Shown here in pieces: positions 18,796 through 28,982 of a stretch of 64,000 nucleotides of DNA (position 1 is the stretch's first letter; the number at the start of each line of letters is the position of its first letter). Source of the stretch: Corynebacterium kroppenstedtii DSM 44385 (GTDB taxonomy: Bacteria > Actinomycetota > Actinomycetes > Mycobacteriales > Mycobacteriaceae). Made by a program: the position numbers and the translations under genes. The DNA is taken from positions 1,302,001-1,366,000 of the forward strand of contig NC_012704.1 in the NCBI RefSeq assembly GCF_000023145.1, read 5' to 3'. Below the pieces are notes generated by a model that searched no databases, was not told the DNA's origin, and saw only the letters and a program-made list of their open reading frames with translations.

Positions 18796-19431
18796 ATGTC
18801 AGCTATGGGTGATAAAACACATAACGCTGGTTCTACCTCCACCTATGCTCCCCACCAGCAATCATCACGCCGATCTTCATGGTCGAGCCGGGACGTCGCA
18901 TATGTAGCAGCCTTTGCCGCACTCTTCATTGCCATGGCCTTCGTCTCTATCCCGATAGGAGTGGCCGGCGTTCCTATTGTCATGCAGAACGCAATCGCGA
19001 TTATGGCCGGAATGATTCTCGGACGACGCCGCGGAACAGCTGCCATCGGACTTGTGCTTATTCTCGGCCTTATCGGTCTGCCAGTACTTGCAGGTGGACG
19101 ATCTGCGCTGTCGGCTTTCGCTGGCGTTAGCGGCGGATATGTTATTGGTTACCTGATTTCGGCATGGGTATGTGGGGCGATCGCAGAAATAACTCCGCGT
19201 CGTCGGCCACTCCAGACGGTTCTCTTCGTCATTGTCAGCGTGCTCGGAATTTTCGTCCAATACTTTTTCGGCGCCATATGGATGGTTGTCATCAAAGGCT
19301 TTAGCCTGAAGGCAGCATTGACAAGCCAACTCGCCTTTATTGGCCCCGACCTAGTGAAGATGATTGTTGTCGGTCTCATTGCTTCAGGAGTCGCGGCTGC
19401 TTTCCCTCGTTTACTACCCGAACCTCGCTAA
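18796..19431 (+). CDS. bioY: Biotin ECF transporter substrate-binding protein BioY
   Basis: BioY is the membrane S component that captures biotin. After a Ser/His-rich start, residues ~35-200 form about six membrane segments with family patterns (AFAALFIAMAFVSIPIG, VPIVMQNAIAIMAGMILG, LPVLAGGRSALSAFAG, SGGYVIGYLISAW). The ATG at 18796 gives 211 residues; GTG 18772 and ATG 18805 are alternatives, none with a strong ribosome-binding site. The stop overlaps the bioM ATG (TAATG). Confidence 0.95.
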   Translation: MSAMGDKTHNAGSTSTYAPHQQSSRRSSWSSRDVAYVAAFAALFIAMAFVSIPIGVAGVPIVMQNAIAIMAGMILGRRRGTAAIGLVLILGLIGLPVLAGGRSALSAFAGVSGGYVIGYLISAWVCGAIAEITPRRRPLQTVLFVIVSVLGIFVQYFFGAIWMVVIKGFSLKAALTSQLAFIGPDLVKMIVVGLIASGVAAAFPRLLPEPR

Positions 19432-20159
19432 TGAATTCATCCGTCACCCCACCCATTATTCAGTTCGACAATGCCACAGTGGCTTTTGATGAACGCACAA
19501 TTCTCAATGACATTTCCGTTAAGCTTTCGGAACGACGAATAGCCATTATTGGAGCAAATGGATCCGGAAAATCCACCTTCGTACGCATGATTAACGGGTT
19601 GGGAACGCCGGACCGCGGAACAGTCACCGTTAATGGTCTCAATCCCCAGACCGACGGCCGCGATGTCAGAAAAAAGGTGGGGTTTGTTTTCTCCGACGCT
19701 GAAAATCAAATACTGATGCCGACGGTGTACGAAGATATCGAGTTTTCTCTACGCAACATTCGCGTAGATGGCCATCGCCTTTCTCGTCGTGAGAAGAACG
19801 CTCGTGTCATGGCGATACTGAGCCGGTTTGGGTTAGATAAACGTGCACAGGCATCGCCGTATCGTTTATCCGGTGGCGAAAAGCAAATGCTGGCACTGGC
19901 CGCGGTGCTCATTGGGCAACCAATGACAATTATTGCCGACGAACCAACAACGCTTCTTGATCTATCCAACAGGCTCAAACTTGGACGCTTGTTCGATAGC
20001 CTCCCCCAACAGTTAATTGTCGCTACCCACGACTTAGATTTTGTGTCCGACTACGACCGGGCACTCTGGATCGACGGTGGGCGTATCCGGGCGGATGGGC
20101 CCGCGAATGATGTGTGTCGAACATACGAGGAATCAATGCGCGCTAGGGACCAAGCCTGA
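19431..20159 (+). CDS. bioM: Biotin ECF transporter ATPase BioM
   Basis: This is the energy-coupling ATPase for biotin uptake. The 242-residue product shows Walker A IGANGSGKST, the Q-loop segment VFSDAENQILMPTV, the signature LSGGEKQMLALAAVL, Walker B TIIADEPTTLLD and switch His in VATHDLDF. It is co-translated with bioY and followed 5 bases later by bioN, giving the bioYMN set known in C. glutamicum. Confidence 0.95.
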   Translation: MNSSVTPPIIQFDNATVAFDERTILNDISVKLSERRIAIIGANGSGKSTFVRMINGLGTPDRGTVTVNGLNPQTDGRDVRKKVGFVFSDAENQILMPTVYEDIEFSLRNIRVDGHRLSRREKNARVMAILSRFGLDKRAQASPYRLSGGEKQMLALAAVLIGQPMTIIADEPTTLLDLSNRLKLGRLFDSLPQQLIVATHDLDFVSDYDRALWIDGGRIRADGPANDVCRTYEESMRARDQA

Positions 20160-20164
20160 CAAAA

Positions 20165-20872
20165 ATGAGGAACAAGAGTAATTCTCGTACTCCCCGACAG
20201 TGGTTGATTATGCCTCTCGGCCACTATGTTGATAAAAATACCGTCGTCCACCGGCTTAAATCCACCACGAAGATTGTGTTCATCATGGTGATGGTGGTGG
20301 TTATCACAGTCCTGTCACGGACGATAGGGGGCCACGTCACCACACTCGGCCTAGCGATTCTCGGGATTGAAATCCTCGTGACCGTCGGTGTTTTTACCCT
20401 CGCCCGCATACCGCTCAGCGTCGCAGCATCGCAGCTATTGCCCGTGATCCCTGTCCTTGCGTTTATCACCGTATTTCAGGCTTGGAGCGCGGGATGCTGG
20501 TCGGCTCTGTCACTGGCCACATCATTGTTGGTCAGCGTAGCTCTGGCATTAATTTTGACTCTGACAACGCGCATCGGCGACATGATCGAGTCGCTTGACC
20601 GCGCTCTCCGCCCCCTTGCGCGTTTTCACGTCCCTGTGAACGCAATCAGCGTGGCCGTTGCCATCACTATCCGCCTAATCCCCCTTCAAATGGAAAACAT
20701 CCGCATGGTCATTGAAGCTCGCCGCGCTCGATCCTCACGAGGACTACGTGCCTTCGCTTTGCCCGTCATTATCCATTCGATTCGACGTGCCGAAGCAATG
20801 GGAGAAGCCCTAGAAAGCCGCGGATTTGATGACTGGGATCCGACGGCGCCCGAGTATGACTCTCAGGAGTAG
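20165..20872 (+). CDS. bioN: Biotin ECF transporter T component BioN
   Basis: BioN is the membrane scaffold that links BioY to the ATPase. The 235-residue product begins with a basic stretch and has about five membrane segments (TTKIVFIMVMVVVITVLS, LGLAILGIEILVTVGVFTL and others). The T-component coupling motifs are visible near the end: IEARRARSSRG and AEAMGEALESRGF, both with the Ala-Arg-Gly-type pattern that contacts the ATPase. It ends the operon before a strong terminator. Confidence 0.93.
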   Translation: MRNKSNSRTPRQWLIMPLGHYVDKNTVVHRLKSTTKIVFIMVMVVVITVLSRTIGGHVTTLGLAILGIEILVTVGVFTLARIPLSVAASQLLPVIPVLAFITVFQAWSAGCWSALSLATSLLVSVALALILTLTTRIGDMIESLDRALRPLARFHVPVNAISVAVAITIRLIPLQMENIRMVIEARRARSSRGLRAFALPVIIHSIRRAEAMGEALESRGFDDWDPTAPEYDSQE

Positions 20873-20883
20873 GCACTAACAAA

Positions 20884-20911
20884 GCGCGGTAGCGACCCCT
20901 CACTACCGCGC
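20884..20911. terminator. Terminator between bioN and pspA
   Basis: A perfect 9-base inverted repeat, GCGCGGTAG (20884-20892) and CTACCGCGC (20903-20911), with a 10-base loop. It lies between two convergent genes, so it likely serves both. Confidence 0.75.
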
Positions 20912-20933
20912 CTATCAACCTAGCTATGGCAGG

Positions 20934-21848
20934 CTAGTTTCCTTCGCGCAACTGCCGTAGCTTCTCAGCCACTGCATCCTGCGAGACATCGTCGCCGCCC
21001 TGAGAAGAGCGAGTAAATTCACCATGAACGGAATTATCAATATCGCTACCGTTTTGGGGCGACTGCTCCAGTGACCGCTGGGAGGAACCGGCAATGCTGC
21101 GGTCAGCGTTAGCCCCAGAGCGCCCACCACCGTTCATCGACGAACGAATTTCTTCCAAGCGCGAGTGCCCTGCCATCTGCACGCTGGCCTGCTGCACCTC
21201 TACCATGCGGTTTTCAACTGAATTCTCCGCCAGTTCAGCCCGTCCCAAAGCATTCGAATAACGCTTCTCGATCTTGTCCCGCACCTGGCCCAGGTTCGGC
21301 GAGTCATCGTTGGCGGTGAGCTTGTTCATCGAGGAGATCGAATCGGCAACCTTCTCCTGCATCTTGGCCTGCTCTAGCTGGCTCAAGAGCTTTGTGCGCT
21401 CCTCAGTCTTTTGCTTCAAGGCCATCGCATTGCGTTCAACCGCGGCTTTCGCCTGTTGGGCTTGCTGTAAAGCCTGGTCATGGAGCTGTTTGAGATCTTC
21501 TACCGACTGCTCTGTCGTCACTAATTGCGCGGCAAAAGCCTCCGCTGCGTTTTCGTATTCGACGGCCTTCGATGAATTACCTTCACTCCGGGCTTTATCC
21601 GCTAATGACAGAGCCTGACGGGTATTGCCCTGCAGCTTTTCCACCTCTGCCAGCTGTCGGTTAAGTTTCATTTCCAGTTGACGCTGGTTGCCAATGACAG
21701 CTGCGGCCTGTTTCGACAGTTCCTGATGTTGTTCCTTCGCAGCCTGAATGGACTGCTCAATTTGTACTTTCGGATCAGCCTTCTCTTCGATCTTGTTGTC
21801 GAAGAGAGCCATCAAGTACTTCCACCCTTTTGAAAACGGGTTCGCCAT
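20934..21848 (-). CDS. pspA: PspA/IM30 family envelope-stress protein
   Basis: PspA coats and stabilises the inner face of the stressed membrane. The 304-residue product starts with [20 protein letters not shown] and is a long Gln/Glu/Ala-rich coiled coil over residues ~20-220 ([20 protein letters not shown]), as in the IM30 fold and mycobacterial Rv2744c. The last ~75 residues are Ser/Gly-rich and disordered. It follows clgR, as in mycobacteria, where ClgR controls pspA. Confidence 0.9.
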   Translation of the reverse strand: MANPFSKGWKYLMALFDNKIEEKADPKVQIEQSIQAAKEQHQELSKQAAAVIGNQRQLEMKLNRQLAEVEKLQGNTRQALSLADKARSEGNSSKAVEYENAAEAFAAQLVTTEQSVEDLKQLHDQALQQAQQAKAAVERNAMALKQKTEERTKLLSQLEQAKMQEKVADSISSMNKLTANDDSPNLGQVRDKIEKRYSNALGRAELAENSVENRMVEVQQASVQMAGHSRLEEIRSSMNGGGRSGANADRSIAGSSQRSLEQSPQNGSDIDNSVHGEFTRSSQGGDDVSQDAVAEKLRQLREGN

Positions 21849-21950
21849 CGTGAAAACCGGGACCTTTCTACACAGAGCTGCTCAGCAACCGATGCTGACA
21901 ATAACAACGTGGATGAACAACAAGGATGGCACAGAGCACGTGGGTGACTA

Positions 21951-22403
21951 CTACACGGTGGCGTCGAGCTCGTGCCTGAAATCAACTGCTTCCGCCTCCA
22001 GGGCCATAATGCTAATGCACTCCAGAAGAACATCTGAAACGCGGACTCCAAGAGCATGACAGACAGAGGCTAAGAGTTCAGACGACACTTCTTTACGGCC
22101 ACGTTCGATCTCTGACAGGTAACCGGGGCTCACCGACGCAACATCCGATAGCTCTCTGAGCGTCATCGACGCACGAACACGGAAAGCTCGGAGCGCCTCA
22201 CCCAGCGTCTCACGCAGGAGAGGTTCAGGTGTTCCTGCCGACGAACCGATAGTGCCGTCAAGCGAGGTCTCACGGTCGTGGTTGAGTACGGGGCTATTGC
22301 CCTGTGATTGATGGTGCGGAAAAAGAGCAGGGTTATCTAGAACGGTGGTCTGAGTTCTCATCACTGTGTGTAACGAATCTTTGCCCACTTTTGTTCCCAT
22401 CAT
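21951..22403 (-). CDS. clgR: Transcriptional regulator ClgR
   Basis: ClgR activates Clp protease and stress genes in actinobacteria. The 150-residue frame has an XRE-type helix-turn-helix at about residues 65-125 (LGEALRAFRVRASMTLREL, then VSPGYLSEIERGRKEVSSE). The family is usually near 100-115 residues; here ~60 residues of low-conservation sequence precede the domain, so the true start may be a later codon such as ATG 22361. Unlike Streptomyces ClgR, no Ala-Ala end is visible; the C-terminus ends in ELDATV. It sits between cinA and pspA, the usual place. Confidence 0.88.
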   Translation of the reverse strand: MMGTKVGKDSLHTVMRTQTTVLDNPALFPHHQSQGNSPVLNHDRETSLDGTIGSSAGTPEPLLRETLGEALRAFRVRASMTLRELSDVASVSPGYLSEIERGRKEVSSELLASVCHALGVRVSDVLLECISIMALEAEAVDFRHELDATV

Positions 22404-22412
22404 TGCTATTTT

Positions 22413-23030
22413 CTATCGACGCTGTTTTCCGTCGACAACGAATTCCGCTAACCAATCGCTGCACGAAGATAGCGCCGCGGATACAGACAAGCGTCGAATC
22501 GTCTCGCGATCTCCACCGATAAGGATATCCGACGTAGCTTGTTTATCTGCATAATTGTGGCGAAAAAGCACATTACCAGCAAGCTGTGCCGTGGCTTTCG
22601 TGCCATCAGCGATGCCAATGAATACTTGTCCTACCGGCTTGCCCTCTTGAGGCTCTGGCCCAGCGACGCCAGTCAGGGCGACACCAAGCGTGGCCCCGCA
22701 TGCCTCGCGGACATGAGCGGCTAAGTACCGCGCGGTGGTTGGTGCCACTGCCCCATCGGCGTCGAGGACGTCACGGGGAACCCCGCCAAGGCTCGCTTTA
22801 AGTTCCGTCGCGTACACGACGACGCCACCACGTAAGACGGCTGAAGCGCCGGGCACAGTAGCCACCGTCGCACTCAACAAACCTGCGGTTAACGATTCTG
22901 CACACGCAATACTTACTCCCGCCGACGAAAAACCGTGGACGACGCGTCGGGCGGCCTCAGACAGCTCGTCATCGGTAGGACGAGCGAACTCAATAGCGCT
23001 ATGAGGCGCAGAATTTGGCACCTGGACCAC
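22413..23030 (-). CDS. cinA: CinA C-terminal domain protein (nicotinamide-nucleotide amidase)
   Basis: The 205-residue product consists only of the CinA C-terminal (PncC) domain, which hydrolyses nicotinamide mononucleotide to nicotinate mononucleotide. The family motifs are visible: SIACAESLTAGLLSATVATV, GGVVVYATELKASLG, GVALTGVAGPEPQEGKPVGQ. It follows pgsA by 41 bases and precedes clgR by 9, so the three are probably one operon. Confidence 0.93.
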   Translation of the reverse strand: MVQVPNSAPHSAIEFARPTDDELSEAARRVVHGFSSAGVSIACAESLTAGLLSATVATVPGASAVLRGGVVVYATELKASLGGVPRDVLDADGAVAPTTARYLAAHVREACGATLGVALTGVAGPEPQEGKPVGQVFIGIADGTKATAQLAGNVLFRHNYADKQATSDILIGGDRETIRRLSVSAALSSCSDWLAEFVVDGKQRR

Positions 23031-23071
23031 TTCTTTCCATCCACTAGTGGATGACTATGAACATCGCGCGA

Positions 23072-23749
23072 CTACGCCGACGTCGTTGCAGATGATGCTG
23101 CTCGTGATTGCCGCGAATCGAGCAAATATTGAATACCGGTCACCACGGTGACAATGACGGCAGCGGCCATGACGATACCTGTGAGCCAGTCGGTCCATCC
23201 CGGCAGAGGCATGAGGAACAAACTGACAGCTAGCGACTGTAGCGCTGTCTTCAGCTTTCCGCCCTTAGAAGCAGGAACCACGAGCCCGCGGTGCAGCATC
23301 GCCATTCGCCACAGGGTGATACCAATTTCTCGGATCACGATCAGACAGGTCACCCACCACCACAGATGGCCGATGATATTTAGCCCCACCAGTGCAGAGA
23401 TCATGAGAGCCTTGTCGGCAATGGGATCCGCAATCTTTCCAAAGTCGGTGATGAGGTTGCGCGACCTAGCAAGTCGTCCGTCGACAAAGTCGGTGACCAT
23501 GAGCGCGATAAACATGAGCAAGGCCAGCCAACGCGACCCAGCAGATTCCCCCCCGTTCCGGAGAAGAAGCCACACGAAAACGGGAATAAAGACGATGCGG
23601 ATGACCGTGAGAACGTTGGCAATGTTCAGCAGCTTTGCGCTTTCTTGCGTGTGACGTGGAGCTGGCTGCGTATAGTCACTCACCTCGTGGTTTTCACTCG
23701 CAGCTTCCGAAACCGTCGGCCCATGAGCCTTGTCGTCTGACGCGTTCAC
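23072..23749 (-). CDS. pgsA: CDP-diacylglycerol-glycerol-3-phosphate 3-phosphatidyltransferase
   Basis: PgsA makes phosphatidylglycerol-phosphate in the membrane. The 225-residue product has the CDP-alcohol phosphotransferase motif DGRLARSRNLITDFGKIADP followed by IAD, preceded by NIANVLTVIRIVFIPVFVWL, and about four membrane segments. Its first ~35 residues are polar. It is upstream of cinA and clgR on the same strand. Confidence 0.93.
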   Translation of the reverse strand: MNASDDKAHGPTVSEAASENHEVSDYTQPAPRHTQESAKLLNIANVLTVIRIVFIPVFVWLLLRNGGESAGSRWLALLMFIALMVTDFVDGRLARSRNLITDFGKIADPIADKALMISALVGLNIIGHLWWWVTCLIVIREIGITLWRMAMLHRGLVVPASKGGKLKTALQSLAVSLFLMPLPGWTDWLTGIVMAAAVIVTVVTGIQYLLDSRQSRAASSATTSA

Positions 23750-23833
23750 ACTTAAACCTTACCGCTTACTACAACGATGAAACCGTTTTATCACCAAAAT
23801 TGGTTAGCAGCCACCCGTATTATTCGACGGACC

Positions 23834-24856
23834 TCACATGCGATTACGGACGGAGATACCTCCGGCCTCACGATCCCGGCGATCCTTAATAACGCTCGCT
23901 ACCACGGTCACGGTCAGCGTAACGACGATGACACCCAATGACAAAACTGTCGAGATTTCTGGAACGTGGACATCCTCACCGCCATTGATAAAGAGCAGAT
24001 TGTTCTCTTCCAGGGCGTGGAACAGGAGTTTCACACCGATGAAGCCGAGGATGACACCCAGTCCATAGGGAAGATAGACCAGACGCTCCAAGAGGCCGTC
24101 GAGCAAGAAGTACATCTGACGAAGCCCCATGAGTGCAAAGACGTTGGTCGTGAACACGATGTAGGGTTCCTGGGTCAAGCCATAGATCGCGGGAATGGAG
24201 TCCAGGGCAAAGAGAAGGTCGATAGCACCGAGGGTCACCAGCGCCAGCAGCATCGGTGTGACCATGCGCTTGCCGTCCACTTTTGCCACCATTTTGTGGC
24301 CAACGAACTCGGATGACACCGGGACAAAGCGTCGGAGCGTCCGAACCACGAACATGTCATCAACATCGGTTTCTGGAGCGTCGCGGACTTCGTCGACCAC
24401 CAGTTTGATGGCCGTGTACAGCATGAAGATACCAAATAAATAGAAGATATCCGACCACGCGTTAATCGCCGCAGCACCCAAAGCGATGAAGATACCGCGA
24501 AAAACGATCGCCAGCGCGATGCCGTAGGCCAGGACTTTTTGTTGCAACTCTCGCGGGACTTTAAACGAGCTGATGATCAAGGCGAAGATGAAGAGATTAT
24601 CGATGCTCAAGCTCAGCTCGGTGAAGTAGCCAGAGAAAAACTCAAGCCCGTGCTTGTGTGGGTCCCCCGGGGCCGGCCAGGACACCCACAAGAAAATCCC
24701 AAATATCGTGGCCAGACCGACGTACATGCCCAACCACAAGCCAGCTTCTTTCATGCTGGGCGTGTGGTCCCGCCGGACGTGCCCAACGAAATCGACCAAC
24801 AAAATTCCAACGAGGACGACGATTGTGATCGCCCACGTTAACCCATCTACATGCAT
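23834..24856 (-). CDS. terC: TerC family membrane protein, probable Mn2+ exporter
   Basis: The 340-residue product is a TerC/Alx family membrane protein with 8-9 membrane segments. Typical features are seen: LTWAITIVVLVGILLVDF, the acidic pair in a segment ELSLSIDNLFIFALII, and LLFALDSIPAIYGLTQEPYI. Members have been linked to manganese export. The ATG at 24856 has a strong GGAGGT 5 bases upstream, but that site lies in a perfect hairpin that belongs to a probable yybP-ykoY riboswitch, which supports a manganese role. Monocistronic by position. Confidence 0.92.
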   Translation of the reverse strand: MHVDGLTWAITIVVLVGILLVDFVGHVRRDHTPSMKEAGLWLGMYVGLATIFGIFLWVSWPAPGDPHKHGLEFFSGYFTELSLSIDNLFIFALIISSFKVPRELQQKVLAYGIALAIVFRGIFIALGAAAINAWSDIFYLFGIFMLYTAIKLVVDEVRDAPETDVDDMFVVRTLRRFVPVSSEFVGHKMVAKVDGKRMVTPMLLALVTLGAIDLLFALDSIPAIYGLTQEPYIVFTTNVFALMGLRQMYFLLDGLLERLVYLPYGLGVILGFIGVKLLFHALEENNLLFINGGEDVHVPEISTVLSLGVIVVTLTVTVVASVIKDRRDREAGGISVRNRM

Positions 24857-25104
24857 TAAATACCTCCGGTCGTCATTACCAAGGACCGGAGGTCTTTCCC
24901 ACTAGGCTCACCACACCATCAACCATTGACAACCACGCGGACGCACCACCTTCTGCCTTACACAGAAAGCCGTGTGTCCTCGGCTGATCATGATCGGCCT
25001 AGCCGTTGATACCGGGTGCTGCTGTGCTCGTCACCTACTCACGTACTCCACACGAACACAGGCACCGTGTTGACGACACCAACGCGACGGGGATACTCCC
25101 CTCC
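24857..25104 (-). promoter_or_regulatory. Probable yybP-ykoY manganese riboswitch before terC
   Basis: Read on the minus strand, the leader has GGAGGGGAGTA at 25104-25094, like the conserved 5' GGGGAGTAG of yybP-ykoY elements. A CGTCAACA segment follows some 20-25 bases later. At its 3' end is AGACCTCC (24895-24888), like the conserved AGACCU end. The 5' GGAGG can pair with this CCTCC to close a basal stem. The same CCTCC is also part of ACCTCCGGTC (24893-24884), which pairs perfectly with GACCGGAGGT (24871-24862), the terC Shine-Dalgarno. The two pairings exclude each other, so ligand binding would free the ribosome-binding site. The element is longer than average, and the middle helices were not resolved by eye. 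Confidence 0.6.
24862..24893 (-). promoter_or_regulatory. Hairpin sequestering the terC Shine-Dalgarno
   Basis: A perfect 10-base inverted repeat with a 12-base loop. The 3' arm contains GGAGGT, 5 bases before the terC ATG. Folded, it would block ribosome entry; it acts as the off-state of the proposed riboswitch. Confidence 0.8.
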
Positions 25105-25201
25105 AGCTACTAGAGGGTACATGAAGCATGTGTAAAAACCACGATCATGGTGCGTGACCAGCCAAGACAACACCGCACAGCCAGAAAAAGGGATTACCCA
25201 A

Positions 25202-28200
25202 TCAGACGATGCCGCTCGACGGGTTGGCGCTAACTACCTTTGTCGTTGAGGCCGACGCCGACCCACCTGGTGCAGCGTCGGCTTCCCCGTTGTCACTCGG
25301 GTCTTCTTTCGGCGCCTCAGCAGGATCAGCACCCTTAATCATCCACAAAATGGTGTCCAGCTCCTCCGGTTTCACCAACACCTCACGCGCTTTCGACCCT
25401 TCTGACGGGCCAACAATTCCGCGCGACTCCATCAAATCCATCAAGCGACCAGCCCGAGCAAATCCCACGCGAAGCTTGCGCTGCAACATCGATGTCGAGC
25501 CATACTGGCTGGTCACAACGATCTCGACGGCTTGCAACAGGTCCTCGAGGTCATCACCGATATCTTCGTCAATCTTCTTTTTCGAGGATTCAGCCTGTTC
25601 GACCACCTTGGGATCGTATTCCGGCTCACGCTGGGCTTTCGCCGCATCGACGACGGCCTGCACCTCAGTGTCAGTGACAAACGCACCCTGGATACGCATC
25701 GGCTTGCCCGCGCCTTGAGGGATAAAGAGGCCATCGCCCATGCCGATGAGCTTCTCAGCCCCACCTTGGTCAAGGATGACTCGCGAGTCCGTCAGCGACG
25801 AGGTCGCGAAGGCCAAGCGCGAGGGAACGTTCGTCTTAATCAACCCGGTGACAACGTCGACCGACGGGCGCTGCGTCGCCAATACTAGGTGGATACCCGC
25901 GGCACGAGCTTTCTGGGTGATCCGGACAATCGAGTCCTCAATCTCTTTCGGAGCCGTCATCATCAGATCGGCGAGCTCGTCGACCACGCAGACGATAAAG
26001 GGGTAAGGCTTGACTTCCCGCTCAGAGCCGAGAGGAGCTGTGTACTCACCCGTCTCCACCTTGCGGTTGAAGTCCTTAATGTGCCGGACACCGGCGGACT
26101 TCATATCCATATAGCGCTGTTCCATTTCATCGACCAACCACTGCAACGCGCTCGCAGCCTTCTTGGGCTGAGTGATAATTGGAGTGATGAGGTGCGGTAC
26201 TCCCTCATATGGCGTGAGTTCCACCATCTTCGGATCCACCAGGATCAGACGGACGTCCTCCGGTGTCGCGCGTGTTAGCAAGGAGACCAGCATGGAGTTC
26301 ACGAACGCAGACTTACCTGAACCGGTAGCACCAGCCACCAGCAAGTGAGGCATCTTCGCGATCGAGTGGGCAACGAAATCGCCTTCGATGTCTTTACCCA
26401 ACCCGATGAGCATCGGATCAGTGTTCTGCATAACCTCCGGAGCGTGCAGAACATCAGAGAGCCGAACCATTTCACGATCGGCGTTCGGCACCTCAATCCC
26501 CACCGCGGACTTGCCGGGGATCGGGGTGAGAAGACGCACGTTGTCCGTCGCTGCTGCATAAGCCAAGTTGGACTGCAGGTTCGTAATCTTGGACACCTTG
26601 ACGCCTGGCCCGAGCTCAACCTCATACCGCGTCACTGTCGGCCCACGCGAGTAACCGGTGACCTTCGCATTGACCTTAAACTCCGAGAAGGTCTCCGAGA
26701 TCGCAGCAATCATCCGGTCATTGGCTTCGGTCCGAGTCTTCGCTGCTTTGCCCGGGATGAGCAAATCGGCACTAGGCAGCTCATAGTGATGCCCCGCCTC
26801 CGATGACGATGCAGCAGTACTGCGGTCTTGGCTCCCCGAAGCCGACTTCGCCGCCGCCGAGGCACGCTGCGATCGCTTCTTCCCCGGTGCTTTACTTGCC
26901 GCATCAATACCCGAGCGCGCAACAATTGCCCGACGCATGGCCTCACGACTGGCACTGACCGCGTCCGTACTGCTCTCGCCGTGTTCACCGTCGCCATCGT
27001 CCACCAGCTCAGGTGCACCTTCACCCGCAGCATTAACTTTTACTGCCGACGATTGAGGCGAATCCTCATTCGCTGCGGAGGGAACATCATCATCCTCGGT
27101 GAGAGAGGCGTCGGCTCGCGTGTCGTTGACGTTACGTTGCTGCACAGCATCTCGCTGATGTGCCGCGTCTACGGACGTCGGCATTCCGCCATGGAAACCG
27201 GCGATGTCAACGTCGGTGGGCTGATCGTCCAGTGTCGGCGCAGGCCTTCTCCCCGAAGTATTGCGTGAAGAGCGGCCACAATCACTACCCCGCGACCCCG
27301 ATGAGAACACTCGTGTGGGCGCAGCATCTTCGTCCAAGGGATAGTTGTCCATCGGCGTATTGCCATACGAACCGTACTGCTGAGCGCCCGAGGGCAGCTC
27401 GTCATCGTCAAACCCGGAGCCGTCGTCGATAATCGCGTGGGAAGAGGACTTCTGCGCCCCCTCCCCGACGATGAGGGGCTGCCCATCTCTGTGTACCCGA
27501 GGATCGGAAGGCACGTTGCGTGCCGGGTAATGTCTGCGCCCAGAATCGTAAGGAGTCAGGTCGCGGTCAGAGCGGGCATACCGAGGGTCGGCTCCAGCGC
27601 CATCGTCATAGGCGGCACCGTCATACTCGGCGTCGATGTCATAACCGGATTCGCCATACTCGTCGGGGCCATAGGAATCGTACGAAGCGTCGTCGTATGC
27701 TCCCCTGCCCCATCGGAAGCCCATCCAGTCGGACACGGCATAAACCGTATCTTTAATGGTCGTTCCAGCAAGTGTGATCGCCGACCAGACGATAATAAGG
27801 AGCAAAATCGGCACAGCAAGCCACACCGAAAACCCGGTTGCCAACGGCGTTCCGGAGAACAGACCTATGGCACCGCCTGCGTGGCTCCGCCCTGCCCATG
27901 TCGCCGGTTGGCCCGCGAAAAGGTGGGCGAGTCCCAGCATCGCAATCAACAGCAGTGCCAGTGCTCCCCCGGACCGATAATGATTCACTTGGCGGACGGT
28001 TACTCCCACCATCAGTACCCAGGCGACGAAAAACAGAGCAACCGGAACCAGGTATGCAGCTGCGCCGACGACCATCATGAGGCCGGTAGACAGGGCGCCA
28101 CCCACTGGACCGCCAATCCCGAACCACAGTGATCCGGCGGTGATGAGCCCGAGGGCGGCGACGATCAAGGCGGGGGTGTCGTACCCGCCGCCAATCACCA

Positions 28201-28825
28201 CTCCGGCATCGTCGGCGTAGGCATCACGATCCTGGTCCACACCCTCATCCATGAGGCCGCGCTGTGCGGAGGACGCGCGCCGTCGACTGCTGCCACCACG
28301 CCTATGTCCCCCCGACGACACGTTTTCTCCTTCGGAATAATCGTCAACATTCTCTTCACTATCGGCAGTATGCCGGGCTGAGGGCTCCGACGTCCTAGAC
28401 GTCCGACGGAACCGGCCACTGCCCCGTCGCGGTTCCCGGTCAAGGCTCTGATGATGACTATCAGGGGTGCGATCGCCCGAAGCATCGTTACCGTCGGCAC
28501 TATCGTCGAAGAGATCGTCATCATTCGACCCTCGGACACTACCTTGTGGTCCTCGAACGGAAGCGACTTTGCGTGTCAGACTTCCCAAACCCCGCGCTGT
28601 ACTACTGAAAAAACCGGCCAGGCCAGAGCCCACGGCCGAAAACGCGCTGCCTGTGCGCTCGAATTCCTGGGTAGGAATCAGCTCCTCGCCGCGGTTAGCG
28701 GGCCGGGATCCCCCTCGTGGTCTCGATGCTGGCGCACCCCTCCGGGACCGTGCACGCGTAGAACTCGCAGGGTGAGTCTTCCGGTTACGTGTACTGGTTT
28801 TCCGAGGGGCAGTCATGCATGCCAC
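25202..28825 (-). CDS. ftsK: DNA translocase FtsK
   Basis: FtsK is the septal motor that pumps chromosome ends apart during division. The 1207-residue product has a polar, Arg/Ser-rich leader (~1-220), a block of about four to five membrane segments (~225-365), a long disordered linker of ~330 residues rich in Asp/Ser/Gly, and the motor domain with Walker [16 protein letters not shown] (~830) and Walker B-like region [14 protein letters not shown]. The C-terminal gamma winged helix is present ([20 protein letters not shown]). The ATG three codons downstream (28816) is an equally good start. Confidence 0.96.
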   Translation of the reverse strand: MACMTAPRKTSTRNRKTHPASSTRARSRRGAPASRPRGGSRPANRGEELIPTQEFERTGSAFSAVGSGLAGFFSSTARGLGSLTRKVASVRGPQGSVRGSNDDDLFDDSADGNDASGDRTPDSHHQSLDREPRRGSGRFRRTSRTSEPSARHTADSEENVDDYSEGENVSSGGHRRGGSSRRRASSAQRGLMDEGVDQDRDAYADDAGVVIGGGYDTPALIVAALGLITAGSLWFGIGGPVGGALSTGLMMVVGAAAYLVPVALFFVAWVLMVGVTVRQVNHYRSGGALALLLIAMLGLAHLFAGQPATWAGRSHAGGAIGLFSGTPLATGFSVWLAVPILLLIIVWSAITLAGTTIKDTVYAVSDWMGFRWGRGAYDDASYDSYGPDEYGESGYDIDAEYDGAAYDDGAGADPRYARSDRDLTPYDSGRRHYPARNVPSDPRVHRDGQPLIVGEGAQKSSSHAIIDDGSGFDDDELPSGAQQYGSYGNTPMDNYPLDEDAAPTRVFSSGSRGSDCGRSSRNTSGRRPAPTLDDQPTDVDIAGFHGGMPTSVDAAHQRDAVQQRNVNDTRADASLTEDDDVPSAANEDSPQSSAVKVNAAGEGAPELVDDGDGEHGESSTDAVSASREAMRRAIVARSGIDAASKAPGKKRSQRASAAAKSASGSQDRSTAASSSEAGHHYELPSADLLIPGKAAKTRTEANDRMIAAISETFSEFKVNAKVTGYSRGPTVTRYEVELGPGVKVSKITNLQSNLAYAAATDNVRLLTPIPGKSAVGIEVPNADREMVRLSDVLHAPEVMQNTDPMLIGLGKDIEGDFVAHSIAKMPHLLVAGATGSGKSAFVNSMLVSLLTRATPEDVRLILVDPKMVELTPYEGVPHLITPIITQPKKAASALQWLVDEMEQRYMDMKSAGVRHIKDFNRKVETGEYTAPLGSEREVKPYPFIVCVVDELADLMMTAPKEIEDSIVRITQKARAAGIHLVLATQRPSVDVVTGLIKTNVPSRLAFATSSLTDSRVILDQGGAEKLIGMGDGLFIPQGAGKPMRIQGAFVTDTEVQAVVDAAKAQREPEYDPKVVEQAESSKKKIDEDIGDDLEDLLQAVEIVVTSQYGSTSMLQRKLRVGFARAGRLMDLMESRGIVGPSEGSKAREVLVKPEELDTILWMIKGADPAEAPKEDPSDNGEADAAPGGSASASTTKVVSANPSSGIV

Positions 28826-28917
28826 TTTAGACTCTCAGATCACATCATTCACATTATTAACCTACGCAGGGCGTTTAGATGGCTGCTGCAGGACCGGCTC
28901 ATTAAACACCTCATAAT

Positions 28918-28954
28918 GAAAAAGTCCTGGCCCCAATTTCATGGGACCAGGACT
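28918..28954 (-). terminator. Rho-independent terminator after RNase J gene
   Basis: The arms AGTCCTGG (28923-28930) and CCAGGACT (28947-28954) pair perfectly, with a further CCC/GGG pairing inside. Read on the minus strand the stem is followed by TTTTTC. It is 29 bases beyond the RNase J stop. Confidence 0.85.
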
Positions 28955-28982
28955 CTCACCAAGCTATGAGGTAGTGCCTACA

